NCBI GenBank assembly: GCA_028565635.1 | Contig: JAOXYB010044993.1 | Coordinates: forward strand, 1 to 12,452 | Direction: 5' to 3' | From: Phoronis ovalis | Lineage: Eukaryota > Phoronida > Phoronidae | DNA: 12,452 bases | Part shown: piece by piece, positions 1-8,588 of the stretch | How the letters are laid out: the number at the start of each line of letters is the position of its first letter | How positions within the stretch are numbered: position 1 is the first letter of the stretch | Made by a program: the position numbers and the translations under genes | The notes under the pieces: generated by a model | Databases searched by the model: none | What the model saw: the letters and a program-made list of their open reading frames with translations, nothing else | Told to the model about the DNA's origin: nothing

Positions 1-40
1 TATACAAAACTGTTTGGATTCTGTAACAGTTATAGAACTT

Positions 41-254
41 GACCGGGATCCCGGCGGGACATGACCGGGATCCCGGCCCTTTTTCCCGGCGGGATTTGAC
101 CGGGATCCCGGCGGGACATGACTGGGATCTCGGCGGGACATGACCGGGATCCCGGCGGGATATGACCGGGATCCCGGTGGGATTGACTGGGATCCCGTCC
201 CTTTTTCCCGGTGGGATTGACTGGGATCCCGGTTATAATCCCGGTGTTATCTCA
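41..254. repeat. GC-rich minisatellite of ~22 bp units
   Basis: About eight tandem units start at 41, 63, 98, 120, 142, 164, 185 and 219. Most are 21-22 bp and carry the palindrome CCGGGATCCCGG or a one-base variant, followed by a GGCGGGACAT-like spacer. Units 2 (63-97) and 7 (185-218) are 34-35 bp because they carry an extra CCCTTTTTCCCGG-type insert, which hints at a higher-order period. Later units drift (GACTGGGATC, CGGTGGGATT). The block is strongly G+C rich against an AT-rich background. No coding role is visible. Confidence 0.93.
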
Positions 255-261
255 CCGGGAT
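238..261. repeat. Perfect 9-bp hairpin at the minisatellite edge
   Basis: ATCCCGGTG (238-246) and CACCGGGAT (253-261) are perfect reverse complements separated by the 6-base loop TTATCT. The stem is derived from the repeat unit and marks where the array degrades into unique AT-rich sequence. Confidence 0.8.
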
Positions 262-1060
262 GCCACTTAAAATTTTCACTAGGGATGGCATACCATCTGA
301 TCACGAAGCATGTACACAAACCAGACTTGAGAACCTAATTAACACTCCACCTCTTATCTAAGAGTACCAGTCATACAACGCGAACTTTCACAACACACTT
401 AATACTTCATTTAATACCAGTAATATAACATGTTATTAGGCATAAATCTGGGACACTTTCTTTTTTCCAGTCCAAAATCCAAACAGTCAATTACATTTTT
501 ATCAGGCTCAACCAGTGAAAATTGTATGCCAACTGCAGACCTCCTGGTGGTCAGTCTAGAACACAAACAACGGCACAGGAAAAAACACTCGTCCACTATG
601 CAGAAAAGAAAAATATCACTACATCACCAGGTCCTATACAGAAAGAAAGGTTTTTAAAAATGAAAATTAAAACATCAATCATATAGTACTGTAATTGATA
701 ACCAAGCTGAAATGATCAAAGTAGTGTCTAAATTATTTGTCTTGCACCAGTATTCTTTTATTTTATTATACTGACATTTCAAGAGTAGAATATGGTTTAT
801 CCACTTGTTCATGAAACAATATGTCTTTTTTACAGGTGTATGTGGAAACATAATGGGGAAGAGGAGCCTTTCTACTGGCTGTTAAATTTTGATGTGAAAG
901 GAAGACAGTGGCAATGGTGTACGTGGTGTTCATTTGTAACTGAAATAATACGAATTTCTCAAATTATAAAATATGAAAAAGGGGGTGTGTACGAATAATG
1001 GAGTTATACAAATTGAGAATTTTTACCGTAAATATAACTGAATGTTATTCTTAATTATAG
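262..1060. other. Non-coding stretch upstream of UGT pseudogene
   Basis: AT-rich sequence with no recognisable gene. Short open frames at 411-657 (both strands) and 792-998 (+) have no domain I recognise. Nothing here resembles the N-terminal exon seen at 5096-5821, so the first exon of the downstream UGT copy is either outside the window or lost. The last bases (TTCTTAATTATAG, ending at 1060) form an acceptable splice acceptor. Confidence 0.6.
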
Positions 1061-1904
1061 ATGAACAGCCTTGGCTTGTGTTTGGTGGTTTTCGTGTCGA
1101 GTACCCAGCACCAACTATGCCAGATTTAGTTTATATGAATGGTTTCTTAGTTTCTAAACCAAAACCCCTGGAGGCAGGTCTTGAAAGTTTTGTACAAAGT
1201 GCAGGAGACCATGGAGTGATTATGATGAGTTTTGGGTCATATGTAAAACAGTACGATGAATATTATAGCAAACTTTTTGCTGAAGCATTTTCTAGAATGC
1301 CACAGAAAGTGATATGGAAGTATGATGGTCCTATACCACAAAAACTTGGAAATAATACTAAACTTATGAAATGGTTACCTCAGTCAAGTTTGCTAGCTCA
1401 TCCAAAAACCAAACTGTTCATCACACATTGTGGATTAAACAGTGCCTATGAGACTATATACTATGGAGTGCCTATTATAGCTTTGCCACTATTTAATGAC
1501 CAGTCATACAATGCAGCCCGTTTAATAAGACATCATGAAGTGCGAATACAACTTGACTTACGCACAATAACTATAGAACAGCTTGTGAATTCCCTGCAAG
1601 ACGTAGTGTCAAATCCCAAGTATAAAAACAATGCTAAACATCTAGGAGATTACTTACGCTAGCAACCAATTTCAAGTAAATATTTAATGTTATACTGGGT
1701 TGATTACGTTTTGCGTCACAAAAGTGTAGAGCACCTGAAGCCATATATGGCCGTCACCTACCGTGGTATCAATTTTACTTGCTCGATGTCATTAGCTTCT
1801 TGCTTTTAATAATGACAAGCTTAATATTAGTTAATATCGCAGGGTGTAAATTTCTATACAAAATATGCACAGGTGGTCGTGCTTCAAAAACAAAGGATGA
1901 ATAA
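1061..1904 (+). pseudogene. UDP-glycosyltransferase last-exon pseudogene (UGT copy 1)
   Basis: This is a near copy of exon 2 of the intact UGT at 6257-7099. A splice-acceptor-like TTATAG precedes 1061. The UGT features are present: VFGGF, EYPAP, KWLPQ, the donor-sugar signature beginning FITHCGLNS, the membrane anchor, and a basic tail ending KTKDE (KxKxx ER-retrieval type). Three lesions are visible relative to the intact copy. A TAG at 1660-1662 replaces GAC. Two bases (AT) are gained around 1745-1748. One base is missing between 1077 and 1078, although at that site it may be the other copy that is altered. Beyond the frameshift, the frame from 1749 to TAA (1902-1904) still encodes the anchor and tail. 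Replacements hit conserved sites: FNDQP is now FNDQS and EVG is now EVR. No N-terminal exon precedes it in the window. The ATG at 1042 lies in what should be intron. A truncated expressed form is possible but unlikely, since it would lack the acceptor-binding half and the anchor. Confidence 0.9.
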
Positions 1905-1922
1905 ATATCACAAAAATATATA

Positions 1923-1928
1923 AATAAA
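1923..1928 (+). promoter_or_regulatory. Candidate polyadenylation signal AATAAA
   Basis: An AATAAA hexamer lies 19 bases after the ancestral stop of UGT copy 1. It is plausible as that gene's cleavage signal, but the hexamer is common by chance in AT-rich DNA. Confidence 0.35.
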
Positions 1929-2430
1929 ACAATTTTGGACTTGGAAAGAGTTGATCATCTTACAGGTACTAATTAAATGATATGCAAAATAGTTACTGAA
2001 AATAGAAAAAGGATTACTTTCATAAATCCACCAGGCCGTAGATGCACCATCTTGAGAACAAACATGGCTACCAGGGATCCTAATCAAACTAAACTTGCTC
2101 TACATTTCGACTTATATTTACCCTATACCTTATACGAAGCTGATCTAATAAAAACTGAAGCTATTATCACGAGACAAACGCAAGCTGTCATGCAGAACGA
2201 AAACAATGATGATGTTAATGATAACAGCAGTGCATACAATACAAACGGGAGTATGTGAGACGGACAAAAAACAAGCAAGATTTATTCCCAGCCAATGACA
2301 GAACAATGAATTCCTCCGACTTATCACACCATTCTCTCGGATTCAGATTAGTGCAGTTCTCCTCGTCCCATTGAGTACATAAGGCTACAATCCGGGGGGG
2401 CGGGGGATATCAAGGTTTTTTGACTACGGG
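1929..2430. other. Non-coding stretch between UGT copy 1 and the inverted repeat
   Basis: No gene is recognised. A 93-codon open frame at 1977-2258 has no known domain, no signal peptide and no neighbouring exon, and is probably chance. A G-run (CCGGGGGGGCGGGGG, about 2393-2407) lies just outside the left arm of the inverted repeat and may be part of its degraded outer end. Confidence 0.5.
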
Positions 2431-2795
2431 GAACCCAATACAAAAGTTTAACTTGTGGTAGCAAACCCAATCCAAATTTTTTGAAATTTTATGGTAACAA
2501 TCCAAATTTTGTGAAATATAAGGGTAGCAATCCAAAATTTTAAAATATTTGAGTAGCAATCCATTTTTATGCAAATTGGCTGATACAAACCAAATTCGAA
2601 AAATCGTTTTACAGATACAAAGTAACCTAAAGTTAATCCATATTATTTGCTGTAAGCAGTGGGTAGCAATCCAAATTTTTGAATTTCTTTATGGTAGCAA
2701 TCCATAAAAATACAGTAAGAAGTATACAATCCAAATCCAAAATGTTTAACCGGGCTGCACACCCCCACCAAAAAATCCCTCGAGTACCCCCCGGG
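2431..2795. repeat. Left arm of a ~360 bp inverted repeat
   Basis: This segment is an imperfect reverse complement of 3251-3606. It is built from several diverged short units containing GGTAGCAATCCAAATTTT, seen near 2457, 2541 and 2691, with a fuller block AGAAGTATACAATCCAAATCC near 2720-2740 that matches the other arm almost exactly. The inner end is GC-rich (GAGTACCCCCCGGGG, about 2782-2796). No transposase is encoded. It could be one half of a foldback element, or one of two head-to-head insertions of a dispersed repeat. Confidence 0.85.
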
Positions 2796-2868
2796 GCTAC
2801 AATGCTACACTAGATCTAGTACACTCGTTGCTAATCCTTTGGCGTCAAAATAAATTTAGGGAGTTTCT

Positions 2869-3039
2869 CATTTGAAACCTTATGGTCGCCACCTACTATG
2901 GTATCAGTTCTATTTGTTAGACGTTGTAAGCTTTCTTCTACTTGTTGTCTCTTCAATAGTAGTAGCTATTCTAGTTGCATGTAGACCAATGTGTAAAAGA
3001 TGTAGAAGCAAATCTAGCACTAAATCCAAAAGTGAATGA
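2869..3039 (+). pseudogene. Orphan UGT C-terminal membrane-anchor segment (UGT copy 3)
   Basis: This 56-codon frame ends in TGA. It starts HLKPYGRHLLWYQFY, matching the HLKPYGRHLPWYQFY of the intact UGT, and continues with a hydrophobic anchor (about codons 19-37), a Cys/Arg/Lys-rich cytoplasmic tail and a terminal KSKSE (KxKxx). It is more diverged from copies 1 and 2 than they are from each other. In-frame stops at 2851 and 2857 close the frame upstream. An AG at 2858-2859 could act as a splice acceptor, but the two other copies have no intron at this point, so a truncated relic is the simpler reading. No catalytic part is nearby. It sits between the two arms of an inverted repeat. A candidate ATTAAA poly(A) signal lies at 3120-3125. 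Confidence 0.85.
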
Positions 3040-3250
3040 ACAGAATTGATAGATATTATAATTTGCATTCTTTAAGTTTTCATATTTTTGGTAAATGTTT
3101 TATAATCTATTGTACTCCAATTAAAATTACAAAGTTAATGGAATGTATACTAAAATGACTTTAAATTCAAACAATGTATTTTTCGTGTTCCCGTCTTCAC
3201 AGTGTATTTTCTATACTGAAACTGTGTAAACCTGGAGGCATAACATAAAA

Positions 3251-3606
3251 CCCAGGGGTACTAAAGTTATTTTTCTGGTGGAAATTAAATGTTGGATTTG
3301 GATTGTATACTTCTTACTATATTTTTTTGGATTGCTACTGTAAAGAAATTCAAAAATTTGGATCGCTGCTCATGCACTGCTTACAGCAAATAATTTGGAT
3401 TAATTTTAGGTTCGTATCCACAAGTAGATTTTGGAATTTGGTTTGTTTCAGTCAGTTTGCGTAAAAATGGATTGATCGATACTCAAATATTTTAAAATTT
3501 TGGATTGCTACCCTTGTATTTCACAAAATTTGGATTGCTACCCTTACATACAAAAAATTTGGATTGGTCGAGTTTTCTACCGCAAGTTAAAATTTTGGAT
3601 TGGGTT
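3251..3606. repeat. Right arm of a ~360 bp inverted repeat
   Basis: Reverse-complement partner of 2431-2795. The inner end carries CCCAGGGGTACTAAAG and TTCTGGTGG. The repeated short unit is TTTGGATTGCTACCCTT, best preserved at about 3499-3545. The plus-strand open frame at 3500-3733 is produced by this unit (recurrent Leu-Asp-Cys-Tyr-Pro) and is not a gene. Similarity fades near 3606-3625. Confidence 0.85.
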
Positions 3607-3625
3607 GGACATCCCTGAGTTTTGT

Positions 3626-4144
3626 TCTAAGATAAATGACACACATTTTTCAAGAGGTAAGAAGTTTGATAAAAATATGACAAAACTAAAATCTAAATTT
3701 TTATTTCTAAAGATGTTTAAGAAATTTTACTGATTCAGCTATAAAATAGCATGGACACATTGCATTTGTGCGAGTCTCATAGCATCTAAATATTGCAAAC
3801 TTAAATTGATGGTACCTTTCAAAATGTTTAAGGTCAAATTGTATAATCTAAATTGATTTCTAAACTGGTTTGAAAAAATTAGCCAATGGACAAAACTTTG
3901 TACACATTTGCTCCAAGCATGTGGCACTCAATTTACACAGCCAGTTCCGTAATTATTGATAAATGAATTATGTAATCATAAAATATTGTCTAAAAGCATA
4001 ATTTTCCTTTGAATTTAAAGATTTTTTTTTATTTCTATGGATTTTAGTCAGTTAAACACAAAGTGTAACAACTTTCGCTGTTCAGTTTCTGTACCTGCAA
4101 ATATTAGTACTAATTATAATAAATCTATAAAATCCAATTAAAGT
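3626..4144. other. AT-rich stretch between the two inverted repeats
   Basis: No gene, RNA gene or clear repeat is recognised. Open frames here are short, very AT-rich and without recognisable domains. Confidence 0.5.
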
Positions 4145-4634
4145 GGCAGGATCTGTTTGGGACAAGTTATTCACATTTTACCGTGACTTTGAATTTTGGA
4201 CACTTTAATAAAAATTGATTAATAAAAGTATACATTTTTGGAAAGGTATTAACTTAAGGATTATGAAAAATCCTTTTACTTATCTATCATATGATTATGT
4301 AATCAGTAAAATACCCATTTTGGGTGAAATCTCATGTTTTAAAAAATCCAAGATCTATATTTGAAGTTAATTTTGGCCAAGTTTCAACTATAGGGGTGTC
4401 GGAGTTATATTTTTTTAACTTTACATTTTGAAAAACATGAGTTTTTACCCAAAATGGCATCCTTACTAATTACCAAATTATGTGACAGATAAGTAAAGTA
4501 ACTTTTCTTAATCCCTAAGTTAATACCTTCCCAAAAATGTATACTTTTATTAATCTATTTTTGTCATTAAACTGCCCAAAATTGAGTCAAAGCGTAAATT
4601 AAGTGTGAATAACTTGTCACGAACTGGTCCTGCC
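4145..4634. repeat. Long imperfect palindrome (foldback / MITE-like)
   Basis: The left arm (4145-4347) and right arm (4424-4634) are reverse complements of each other with scattered mismatches and small indels. The spacer is 76 bp. Well-matched blocks include the outer GGCAGGA / TCCTGCC, ACAAGTTATTCACA, TTAATAAAAGTATACATTTT and CCATTTTGGGT. No reading frame is present, so any mobility would depend on a transposase elsewhere. I could not identify a convincing target-site duplication at the ends. Confidence 0.85.
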
Positions 4635-5005
4635 CCGAATGTTTCTAACTACAGAGTACAAGACTATTAATTAAGAATTATAAATATTTTTAGTACAAAA
4701 ATATGAAATTATCATTATATGAATATGTTTAGGTTATCAAGTATTTATTAATAAAATATTCCAAAAGATAAAATGTTTAGCTCAATTGAATAGTAATATC
4801 AAAGAGTAGATTGATTTTGAGATACAAAAATAATTAAAAGCAGTTAAAAACAAGGATGATTTCCAATTCTTTACATGTACAGTTGCCCAATAATTTTAGA
4901 GCACACCAAATCTGTGCAAAAGACTAACAGTTTAATGTTAAACAATTTGACTATTGGAGAAATCAGAGTATGTTCAAAATGGGGACATGAACATTAATGT
5001 TGTTC
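4635..5005. other. AT-rich 5' flank of the intact UGT gene
   Basis: No gene is recognised. It lies between the foldback element and the promoter-proximal half-site array of the UGT gene, so distal regulatory sites may be here, but I can point to none. Confidence 0.45.
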
Positions 5006-5006
5006 T

Positions 5007-5036
5007 TGACCCTGAAGGTCAGGTCAGGTCAGGTCA
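5007..5036 (+). promoter_or_regulatory. Nuclear-receptor half-site array (AGGTCA x4, plus one opposing site)
   Basis: AGGTC is repeated four times head to tail from 5016, followed by A, so four AGGTCA half-sites overlap by one base at a 5-bp period. An opposing TGACCC (5007-5012) lies three bases before the first, giving an everted pair. The first site reads TGAAGGTCA, close to the extended TCAAGGTCA site used by monomer-binding receptors. AGGTCA is the classical nuclear-receptor half-site, and mammalian UGT genes are known targets of such receptors. That this array regulates the gene 60-90 bp downstream is inference. Because the sites overlap, they cannot all be occupied at once. A chance microsatellite is the alternative. 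Confidence 0.5.
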
Positions 5037-5069
5037 GATAAATACCTTTTAAGCTGCAAAGAATCAGTC
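5037..5069 (+). promoter_or_regulatory. Putative core promoter of the UGT gene
   Basis: A TATA-like GATAAATA at 5037-5044 is followed by an initiator-like TCAGTC at 5064-5069. This puts the TATA-like box about 28 bases before the likely start A at 5066. The spacing matches a standard animal core promoter and would give a short leader of about 30-57 bases to the candidate start codons. No ATG lies between 5066 and 5096. Confidence 0.5.
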
Positions 5070-5095
5070 ATACCAACAGTATCTTAAGGGATTGC

Positions 5096-7099
5096 ATGAT
5101 TGTTAACATGTCAGATACAAAAATGGAACAAAAACTAAAGCTGTTACAGATGATGCTGCTAATCACCATTACATCAGTGGAAAGTGCTAAAATACTGTCA
5201 TTTCCAGCATCTCATTTTAAAAATTCAGCTCTCAGAAATGTGGAAAAAATATCAGCAATATTAGCTGAAAATGGTCATGAAGTTCACATGTTAGTCAATG
5301 ATCAATACAATATGCCTGGATTTCTTAAAGAAGCTGGTGCCAAGTCTATTACCTTCCCTAGAGCAACTGGAGACCAATATCTACCAGTGGATTTTCAAGT
5401 CACTTTACGAGAGGCCTTAGAGGAGATAACAAGCAAAACGAAAAGCTCCTTCAGTCTAATGTTTGCTAATTGTGAAAATGCAATGAGCTCAAAAGACTTA
5501 TTACATCGGCTCAAGCAAGAAAAGTATGATCTGTTACTCTTAGAATCAATGGACCCTTGCAAAAGACCATTAGCAAGTCACTTACATGGAATACCTACCA
5601 TAGAATTTTTAACCTTAGACTTTATTGCTAGGACACCAAACAAAGAATATCCACTACCTGTATCCTACTATCCAATGCCTCTCACCTTGCATACACCAGT
5701 AATGTCATTTCCTGAGCGGGTCAAAAACTTAATTTCAGCTTCATTTATTTTGGGAATCAATAAATACATTGACTGGAGAGCTGATGGTATTGCAGCTAAA
5801 CATGGAATTCATATTAAACCGGTGAGTAGTAATTCATGTCAGTTTTAAAGATACTTCAGGATTGAAAGAAAATGCGTACTATAATCCATGTTCATCCTCT
5901 TTAGCAATATTATAAGAAAATCACAAGGCATGCATTAACGACTGAAAATAGTTTAATTACTTACTGTCATAAGTATCTAAGATTTATTTAGATTTTTAAA
6001 GCATATAGTACAATGCTACAAGTCTCCCTAAAGTTAGTTCTTATATTATATACCAAATTTAAATTTTGTTGTGATAAAAAGAATTTAGAATTGTCAAAAT
6101 GACACAATATAGAGGTATTTGAAAATGTACACATTTAATTTTTTGAAATGGGTTTTCCCCAAAAAAATGTTTTACAAACTTTCCATTTTGAATTACCCTT
6201 TAAGCAATGATTTAATTACTTGCAAATATTTAGTAATTCTTTCATTCTGATTTTAGATGAACAGCCTTGGCTTAGTGTTTGGTGGTTTTCCTGTCGAGTA
6301 CCCAGCACCAACTATGCCATATTTAGTTTATATGAATGGTTTCTTAGTTTCTAAACCAAAACCCCTGGAGGCAGATCTTGAAAGTTTTGTACAAAGTGCA
6401 GGAGACCATGGAGTGATTATGATGAGTTTTGGGTCATATGTAAAACAATACGATGAATATTATAGCAAACTTTTTGCTGAAGCATTTTCTAGAATGCCAC
6501 AGAAAGTGATATGGAAGTATGATGGTCCTATACCACAAAAACTTGGAAATAATACTAAACTTATGAAATGGTTACCTCAGTCAAGTTTGCTAGCTCATCC
6601 AAAAACCAAACTGTTCATCACACATTGTGGATTAAATAGTGCCTATGAGACTATATACTATGGAGTGCCTATTATAGCTTTGCCACTATTTAATGACCAG
6701 CCATACAATGCAGCCCGTTTAACAAGACATCATGAAGTGGGAATACAACTTGACTTACGCACAATAACTATAGAACAGCTTGTTAATTCCCTGCAAGACG
6801 TAGTGTCAAATCCCAAGTATAAAAACAATGCTAAACAGCTAGGAGATTACTTACGCGACCAACCAATTTCAAGTAAAGATTTAATGTTATACTGGGTTGA
6901 TTACATTTTGCGTCACAAAAGTGTAGAACACCTGAAGCCATATGGCCGTCACCTACCGTGGTATCAATTTTACATGCTCGATGTAATTAGCTTTTTTCTG
7001 TTAATACTGACAACTTTAATATTAGTTAGCATTTGTGGCTGTAAATTTCTGTTAAAAAAATGTAGAGGGAAAAGTGCTATAAAAGCTAAAAAAGAATAG
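5096..7099 (+). CDS. UDP-glycosyltransferase (UGT), two exons, 522 residues
   Basis: Exon 1 is 5096-5821 (242 codons, phase 0) and exon 2 is 6257-7099 (280 codons). Joining them keeps the frame and gives 522 residues, close to the 520-540 typical of animal UGTs. In the family, these enzymes transfer sugar from a UDP-sugar to small lipophilic acceptors in the ER lumen. Features in order: a signal peptide with hydrophobic core at about 17-28 and likely cleavage after Ala31; FPASH with the catalytic-type His at 40; LLLLESMDPC (146-155), with Glu150 where UGTs usually have the catalytic Asp; KWLPQ (346-350); the UDP-sugar signature from FITHCG (362) to FNDQP (387-391); a membrane anchor at about 485-504; and a basic tail ending KAKKE (KxKxx ER retrieval). 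ATGs lie at 5096, 5108 and 5123. The third (Met10) has the best context and gives the tightest signal peptide, so it may be the real start. The C-terminal half recalls UGT8-like members, but the sugar and acceptor are unknown. The segment around the exon junction looks about 10 residues short. Confidence 0.88.
5822..6256 (+). other. GT-AG intron of the UGT gene (435 bp, phase 0)
   Basis: The donor is G|GTGAGT (exon ends 5821), a near-ideal match. The acceptor is TTCTGATTTTAG (ends 6256). An in-frame TAG immediately before 6257 excludes read-through. I looked for a small extra exon because the protein seems short here. The only open stretch after a good acceptor starts at 5905 (after CCTCTTTAG); ending it at 5950 would give 46 nt, but that donor (GTTTAA) is poor and the peptide has no UGT likeness. 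Confidence 0.82.
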
Positions 7100-7428
7100 A
7101 GATACTTAGTATAAAATAATAGAAATTTACATTGATAAGTAATGTTCAACTTTGACACAATTTTATCAGACATAAATGAAGACTGTCTAACAACAGTACT
7201 GTATGTTTCTTTACTTAATTATTTTACAAGCTGATGCTACAAGATTTTTAACACTATCATAAATTATAAAAAATACAAAAAGAGACTAACGTTTAGTACA
7301 TATTGGTATGTTGGTTATTTCATACCTCAACAACATACCAAAATCTAGTACTTAAAAACACATTAAAGCTAAAGCAAAATGTTATGGTAGAAAAGTAGGT
7401 TTCCAATTCTTATCATTGTGCAAATAAA
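7100..7428 (+). other. Likely 3' UTR of the UGT gene, with AATAAA at 7423-7428
   Basis: This follows the TAG stop. The first exact AATAAA I see is at 7423-7428, giving a 3' UTR of roughly 340 bases if used. The call rests only on the hexamer and on position. Confidence 0.35.
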
Positions 7429-8552
7429 AAGGTCAAATTTAGTATGAAAAATAAATAATTTATGCAAACATGATCTTACAAAAGGAGTACAACTTGTGGT
7501 TAGCCCAACACAACAGTGACAGTCTTAGTCGTAAGGGATCAAATTCTAAGATCAAAATATTTTAATTTAGATTTATCCCTTCCATCAAAATATACAACAA
7601 AGGCTGTAACTAAAATTTTAAATGAAAAAAGCAATTTTACAAAATATTAGTGACTTCATTCATATTTCTAAAATCACTTCAACAAAATAATAACTGATAG
7701 TTCCAGTTATAAGGATGAAAATATTCTAACTTAGCACAGACACATCTTTTGAAAGGTGTATAAATAAAACACAAATTAAATTTTAACTAATAAATGTCAG
7801 TTTATGTGATAGAAGTCATTATCTAGAAGTTTGTTAACATTTTTAATAAAATGTTGCATTGGATTTAATATTTCTTCTTAGCACTATTTTCCATCACAAA
7901 ACTACACATGTCATATCTTCTAAAGTTTGAGGCAAACATTAGAGTAGCAAAATTAAGAAATATTATTATTTTCAGTATATGTATATGCCTTTACAACCAA
8001 AATTACATATTCAAATTAAGATTAAACTTGTAAATTTGACTTATATTTTAATCAGAATTCAAAGTAACATTATCAGAACAAAAAATCATTATCAAAAACA
8101 ACATTTTGAACTTATACAAGTCTATACTCGGCTTTGCAGTATATTAATCTAACTCAGAAATTTTAGAAAATATGACAAAAAGTAATCAGCAAAAGTCACT
8201 AAAATATTCTGCTTTCAAAACATTTATTTGGCAACAAAAGGCTTGTTTTAGTTTTATAACTTTTTGATTAACAACACTATTTTAAACTGCAACTAAAAAT
8301 TTAAAATATGTTACCGAGTTAACAAGAAACAAAAGGTTAACTTTTATTGCAGCATATATGTGACTGCTATCACAAGATTACAGATTAGTCCTTATTGCAT
8401 CATTACTGATTGAATAACCTCCATCAATAAGTGATGACAACATTAATCATTATTGCAGCTATCAAAATGTTAAAGTGACCGCTACCCGATTAAAATACAT
8501 GACAAAAATATAATAATCTTGAATTGTATGAGCTCCCCACATACATACTTTG
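7429..8552. other. AT-rich non-coding stretch
   Basis: No gene, tRNA or clear repeat is recognised on either strand. Open frames are short. Several AATAAA-like words occur, as expected from the composition. Confidence 0.5.
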
Positions 8553-8588
8553 TGTATACTATATACATATGTACCATATGTGTATACA
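8553..8588. repeat. AT-rich palindrome TGTATAC...GTATACA
   Basis: TGTATAC (8553-8559) pairs with GTATACA (8582-8588), and ACATATG (8565-8571) with CATATGT (8575-8581), around a 3-base loop with a 5-base bulge. It adjoins the A/T-rich end of the candidate SINE and may be no more than alternating-purine microsatellite decay. Confidence 0.55.

Noticed and set aside
41-254. CRISPR array
   Set aside because: The units are contiguous with no unique spacers, the setting is an animal genome, and no cas-like gene is present.
792-998. 68-codon plus-strand open frame rich in Trp, preceded by a TTTTTTACAG acceptor-like site
   Set aside because: No UGT likeness, no recognisable domain and no partner exon; it most likely arises by chance.
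1042-1060. ATG at 1042 as the start codon of UGT copy 1
   Set aside because: It lies upstream of the splice-acceptor-like TTATAG, in sequence corresponding to intron in the intact copy, and would give a protein without signal peptide or acceptor-binding half.
1977-2258. 93-codon plus-strand open frame
   Set aside because: No known domain, low-complexity Asn/Asp-rich end, no promoter or exon context.
3500-3733. 77-codon plus-strand open frame with a recurrent Leu-Asp-Cys-Tyr-Pro motif
   Set aside because: The motif is a translation of the TTGGATTGCTACCC repeat unit in the right arm of the inverted repeat, not a protein repeat under selection.
5905-5950. Possible 46-nt extra exon in the UGT intron
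   Set aside because: The acceptor (CCTCTTTAG) is good, but the donor GTTTAA is weak, the encoded peptide does not resemble a UGT, and adding it (phase 1 end) would put exon 2 of copy 2 out of frame.
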